From contig DOYB01000161.1 in NCBI GenBank assembly GCA_003518745.1, forward strand, positions 2,444-10,347: a stretch of 7,904 nt of DNA, read 5' to 3'. A program made the translations under genes and the position numbers. This stretch comes from Selenomonas sp. Its GTDB lineage: Bacteria > Bacillota > Negativicutes > Selenomonadales > Selenomonadaceae. The notes beneath the pieces were generated by a model, which saw nothing but the letters and a program-made list of their open reading frames with translations, did no database searches and was not told the DNA's origin. Below are positions 5,983 through 7,904 of the stretch, piece by piece. The first letter of the stretch is position 1. Each line of letters starts with the position of its first letter.

Positions 5983-6378
5983 TCAACCTCTCTGAATGTC
6001 GATAATATTCGTAATGGGTATAGATGTTCCATCCTGTAAAATCAATACCTTTTCCACATTCTTGGCGGAGCCTGTGACTGTTACATAGGCTCCGCCATTT
6101 TTCTTTTCGTCCGGCTGGAAGTAGGTGACGGTGACCTCTGGTTGTTCTTTGATATACTCTCGGAGCCATTGAAGATTTCTGTCAATAATGGCTATCTCAT
6201 CATCGGATAGTTCCAGTTGTTCCTCCGTAAACCGAGACGTTTCATGTATTGCCTCGTCATGGCCTGATACGGCAGCGAAGGGGGAGAACTGTGCCGCACG
6301 TTTCTCCATTGGCATCTGAGGATGTTGCTTAGAAACATGGTGGGGGAGGTCGATTATATCTGCGTAGGGGTTATTCAT
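5983..6378 (-). CDS. YolD-like family protein
   Basis: 131 residues. The family hallmark MPMEKRAAQFSPFAAVSGHDEAI is at about 22-44, followed by an acidic helix (TEEQLELSDDE), a VTVTYFQPDEKKNGGAYV segment and a C-terminal 'LQDGTSIPITNIIDI'. YolD-like proteins usually sit next to a Y-family (UvrX/DinB-type) lesion-bypass polymerase gene and are presumed polymerase partners in DNA-damage tolerance. Here no polymerase gene is present, so it is an orphan. The start at 6378 is set by AAGGAGG (6384-6390) 5 bases upstream; the longer frame to 6432 has no ribosome site. Upstream lies a TCCTGCC/GGCAGGA inverted repeat (6424-6452) and then the HU 3' copy, so the native upstream neighbour has been lost. 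Confidence 0.88.
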   Translation of the reverse strand: MNNPYADIIDLPHHVSKQHPQMPMEKRAAQFSPFAAVSGHDEAIHETSRFTEEQLELSDDEIAIIDRNLQWLREYIKEQPEVTVTYFQPDEKKNGGAYVTVTGSAKNVEKVLILQDGTSIPITNIIDIQRG

Positions 6379-6465
6379 GATGTCCTCCTTTCTCATGTTA
6401 TATTCCGTATAGACAACCTTTTTTCCTGCCATTCAACCCAAGAAAGGCAGGATTGACGAAGGTAT

Positions 6466-6612
6466 GACGGGGCGGAGATTCGTTTCATAGGCTTCGCCAC
6501 TTTCAAGAAGCAGCACCGTGATGCCAGGAAGGGGCGCAATCCTCAGACCGGGGCAGAGATGGAGATAGCTGCCAGCGACAGTCTTTCCTTCAAATCGAGC
6601 GTGAAGTATTGA
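6466..6612 (+). pseudogene. Duplicated HU 3' end (relic)
   Basis: Aligns without gaps to bases 260-406 of the HU gene: 136 of 147 bases match. It encodes HU residues 43-90 (DGAEIRFIGFATFKKQ ... SVKY, stop). Only four residues differ (L49F, M50I, G53A, N87S). An 84-base stretch (6498-6581 versus 292-375) is identical. The frame upstream closes at a TGA (6454-6456), and no start or ribosome site precedes it, so the dimerisation half is absent. The homology continues through the terminator. It could be a remnant of a full HU paralogue, or a fragment carried in with the downstream nuclease gene. Confidence 0.92.
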
Positions 6613-6617
6613 GTTCA

Positions 6618-6649
6618 AGCGAGTCATCGGATGGTGGCTCGCTTTTTTT
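6618..6649 (+). terminator. Terminator copy following the HU relic
   Basis: AGCGAGTCATC (6618-6628) pairs with GGTGGCTCGCT (6633-6643) over 11 pairs including two G-T, around loop GGAT. TTTTTTT follows (6643-6649). It is homologous to the hairpin at 412-438 but 4 bases longer, with paired changes preserving the stem. It now insulates the nuclease gene from upstream transcription. Confidence 0.88.
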
Positions 6650-6662
6650 GATTGCCCAAATG

Positions 6663-6671
6663 TGGTATAAT
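6663..6671 (+). promoter_or_regulatory. Extended -10 promoter of the Rpn gene
   Basis: TGG directly followed by TATAAT (6666-6671) is a consensus extended -10 element. No good -35 box is seen; the position falls in the T run of the upstream terminator. It lies 25 bases before the ATG. Confidence 0.7.
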
Positions 6672-6696
6672 CAGGGCAGGAAAGCGAGGTGCTGCT

Positions 6697-7518
6697 ATGG
6701 ATGAACAGAGACGGAAGGATCTGGAACGTATAGCAAAGCTCAGGCTCATGGATGATGATTTTCTGAGTGTCTGTATGGAGAACAACATCAAGGGAGCGCA
6801 GCTGATCATCCGCATCATACTCGATGATGACAGCATCGTGGTGAAGCGGGTGGAAACCCAGAAGGAATACAAGAACCTCTCCGAGCACAGCTTCTGCTTT
6901 GATGTATATGCCGAGGATGCCAATGGCAGGCATATTGAAGCCGAAGTCCAGCGGAAGAACGACGGGGCAGTACCTGAGCGCGCGGCATGTCACAGCGGTG
7001 TACTTGATGCCAACAGCATCCCAAAGAACGAAAAGGATTACAGGAAGAAGGCAGAGACCTTCACCATATTCATAACAGAGCACGATATACTGAAAGGGAA
7101 CCAGCCGATTTATCACGTTAGCAGAGTAATCGAGGAACTGGATAATAAACCCTTTGGAGATAAATCGCATATCATCTACGTCAATGGAGCTTATAATGGA
7201 GACGCATCAACACCATTGGCTCGGCTTGTGCATGACTTGTTCTGTACGGAGCCAGATGATATGCATTACAAAGAACTGGCGGAACGAGCCAGATATTTCA
7301 AGAAGGACAGCAAGGGGGTAGAAGCCATGTGTGAGATATGGGAAGAAGTACGCAGTGAGGGCATTGCCGAGGGCATGGCTGCGGGCAGGGCCGAGGGCAG
7401 AAGCGAGGATATTAAGAGCCTAATGCAAACGACCGGATGGGCTATTGAAAAGGTCATGGAGGCTTTGAAGATTCCTAAAGAGGAATGGGAGAAATATAAA
7501 GCAACGGTTCAAGAGTAA
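6697..7518 (+). CDS. Rpn family recombination-promoting nuclease / putative transposase (PD-(D/E)XK)
   Basis: A 273-residue protein of the group annotated as PD-(D/E)XK nuclease family transposase (Rpn-like). E. coli Rpn proteins are DNA endonucleases that stimulate recombination and, in some cases, act in phage defence. Catalytic pattern: Asp69 in CFDVYAED and Glu83-x-Gln85 in IEAEVQ, where this family has Gln in place of the usual Lys. Further family blocks are ERAACHSGVLD (94-104), TFTIFITEHD (121-130), SHIIYVNGAY (157-166) and LAERARYFKKDSKG. The start at 6697 follows GAGGTG (6686-6691) by 5 bases; the upstream in-frame 6652 has no such site. The C-terminal region has four tetrapeptide repeats, EGIA-EGMA-AGRA-EGRS (221-236), encoded by 12-bp DNA repeats, plus a probable internal start at Met211. 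It has its own promoter and terminator. No transposon ends were recognised around it. Confidence 0.92.
   Translation: MDEQRRKDLERIAKLRLMDDDFLSVCMENNIKGAQLIIRIILDDDSIVVKRVETQKEYKNLSEHSFCFDVYAEDANGRHIEAEVQRKNDGAVPERAACHSGVLDANSIPKNEKDYRKKAETFTIFITEHDILKGNQPIYHVSRVIEELDNKPFGDKSHIIYVNGAYNGDASTPLARLVHDLFCTEPDDMHYKELAERARYFKKDSKGVEAMCEIWEEVRSEGIAEGMAAGRAEGRSEDIKSLMQTTGWAIEKVMEALKIPKEEWEKYKATVQE
7327..7518 (+). CDS. Possible intragenic Rpn C-terminal protein (RpnS-like inhibitor)
   Basis: An in-frame ATG inside the Rpn gene (Met211) would give a 63-residue protein, MCEIWEEVRSEG to VQE, made of the tetrapeptide-repeat helix and the C-terminal domain. AAGGGGG (7312-7318) lies 8 bases upstream and can pair with the anti-Shine-Dalgarno using one G-U pair. 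In E. coli, separately translated C-terminal Rpn domains inhibit the full-length nuclease, and their helix carries four-residue repeats of variable number. The arrangement here matches, but translation from this site and function in this subfamily are inference. Confidence 0.4.
   Translation: MCEIWEEVRSEGIAEGMAAGRAEGRSEDIKSLMQTTGWAIEKVMEALKIPKEEWEKYKATVQE
7357..7404 (+). repeat. Four 12-bp tandem repeats within the Rpn gene
   Basis: Units GAGGGCATTGCC, GAGGGCATGGCT, GCGGGCAGGGCC and GAGGGCAGAAGC lie head to tail and in frame, encoding EGIA, EGMA, AGRA and EGRS. A degenerate fifth unit, GAGGATATTAAG (EDIK), follows. Because the unit is a multiple of three, slippage would change helix length without breaking the frame. 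Confidence 0.85.
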
Positions 7519-7533
7519 CCTGATATAGTTGAG

Positions 7534-7560
7534 AAAGGGCTTCCTTCGGGGAGCCTTTTT
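7534..7560 (+). terminator. Rho-independent terminator of the Rpn gene
   Basis: AAAGGGCTTCC (7534-7544) pairs with GGGAGCCTTTT (7549-7559) around a stable TTCG tetraloop, with two G-T pairs, and ends in a T run. It sits 16 bases after the stop codon. Confidence 0.9.
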
Positions 7561-7602
7561 GCGTTAGGATGGAGCATTTTATGGAAATAACATGAAACCC
7601 TT

Positions 7603-7634
7603 CCCACTTTTTGCGATTTTTGACCACTTTTGCG
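7603..7634. mobile_element. Probable left-end repeats of an IS630-family element
   Basis: CCCACTTTTTGCG (7603-7615) and CCACTTTTGCG (7624-7634) are two near-identical direct motifs about 20 bases apart, upstream of the IS630-type transposase start. Subterminal repeats of this sort fit transposase-binding sites at an IS end. The right end is outside the window, so the exact boundary and target TA cannot be set. Confidence 0.5.
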
Positions 7635-7641
7635 GGAGTTC

Positions 7642-7669
7642 TTGAAAAAATCTTCCTATATGATAAAAT
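7642..7669 (+). promoter_or_regulatory. Promoter of the IS630-type transposase
   Basis: TTGAAA (7642-7647) and TAAAAT (7664-7669) are 16 bases apart, with TGA directly before the -10 (extended form). The start codon is about 66 bases downstream. Confidence 0.65.
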
Positions 7670-7735
7670 GCGAAGCAGGATAAGTTTCGCCCGTTCTGTG
7701 TGGATGCAGGCGGTGGATAGATTGGAGTGTTATGT

Positions 7736-7904
7736 ATGATAACATCCATAACATTGACAGATAACGATAGAAAATATCTTCAAACTCTCATTCGCCAACG
7801 CACAATGCAGGCACAGATTATAGATCGTGCGAAGATCCTGATTTACAAGGAGCAAGGGAACGCTAATGGCGCTATTGCAGAAAGACTTGATGTTCACATC
7901 AACA
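7736..7904 (+). CDS. IS630-family transposase, N-terminal part (runs off window)
   Basis: The frame opens with ATG at 7736 behind GGAG (7724-7727) and is still open at the last base, giving 56 residues. It reads MITSITLTDNDRKYLQTLIRQ, then RAKILIYKEQGNANGAIAERLDVH. This is the helix-turn-helix start typical of IS630-type transposases: 'LTxxERxxLxxLxRxRTxxxxxxxRAxIILxxxxGxxNxxIAxxLxV'. The DDE catalytic domain lies beyond the window, so intactness cannot be judged. An overlapping ATG at 7732 leads to an early stop. Confidence 0.85.
   Translation, partial: MITSITLTDNDRKYLQTLIRQRTMQAQIIDRAKILIYKEQGNANGAIAERLDVHIN

Noticed and set aside
6424..6452. TCCTGCC/GGCAGGA inverted repeat considered as a terminator
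   Set aside because: The loop is 15 bases, and no T run follows on either strand in the required direction; its role is left open.
6433..7170. A 245-codon open frame on the minus strand
   Set aside because: It is antisense to the Rpn gene, which has family motifs, a promoter, a ribosome site and a terminator; the minus translation shows no recognisable domain.
1..7904. CRISPR array, tRNA or rRNA genes
   Set aside because: No regularly spaced repeats, cloverleaf-like segments or rRNA-like sequence were seen on reading both strands.

Overview
The window looks like an accessory stretch from a low-to-mid GC anaerobic Firmicute. Negativicutes (Selenomonas/Mitsuokella-like) is my best guess. The basis is gene style only: strong GGAGG-type ribosome sites, a Firmicutes-type YolD protein, a hexapeptide sugar acetyltransferase, a LUD-domain protein and a diaminopropionate ammonia-lyase. 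No rRNA, tRNA or CRISPR array is visible, so taxonomy remains inference.

Layout. 1-438: an HU-family DNA-binding gene with a near-consensus promoter and a hairpin terminator. 530-1003: an unrecognised small protein whose C-terminal half resembles an EF-Tu domain-2-type beta barrel. 1034-1369: a glycerate kinase relic that has lost its N-terminus and its middle. 1345-1399: a 12-bp perfect inverted repeat. 1447-2235: an intact short-chain dehydrogenase starting at TTG. 2246-2386: the N-terminal stub of an Rpn-type PD-(D/E)XK protein. 2455-4359 (minus strand): diaminopropionate ammonia-lyase followed by a LUD-domain protein. 4416-4568: the N-terminal stub of a phage portal protein. 4807-5268: a YbaK/EbsC-type editing protein. 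5275-5370 (minus): the C-terminal tail of endonuclease IV. 5374-6378 (minus): a tight yolD-acetyltransferase pair. 6466-6649: a second copy of the HU 3' end with its terminator. 6697-7518: an intact Rpn/PD-(D/E)XK protein with its own promoter and terminator. 7603-7904: the left part of an IS630-family element, running off the window.

The region is a mosaic. About eight intact genes lie among at least five gene relics (glycerate kinase, Rpn stub, phage portal, nfo tail, HU 3' copy), with an IS at the right edge. This suggests repeated insertion and deletion rather than one functional island. The intact metabolic genes (ammonia-lyase, LUD protein, SDR, acetyltransferase) do not form an obvious single pathway.

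The most interesting object is the Rpn gene at 6697-7518. Its C-terminal part carries four 12-bp/4-residue tandem repeats and an in-frame internal ATG (7327) behind an AAGGGGG ribosome-site-like sequence. This matches the architecture described for Rpn 'gene-within-gene' toxin-antitoxin/anti-phage systems, in which a separately translated C-terminal piece inhibits the full-length nuclease. Extending that to this Firmicutes subfamily is inference.
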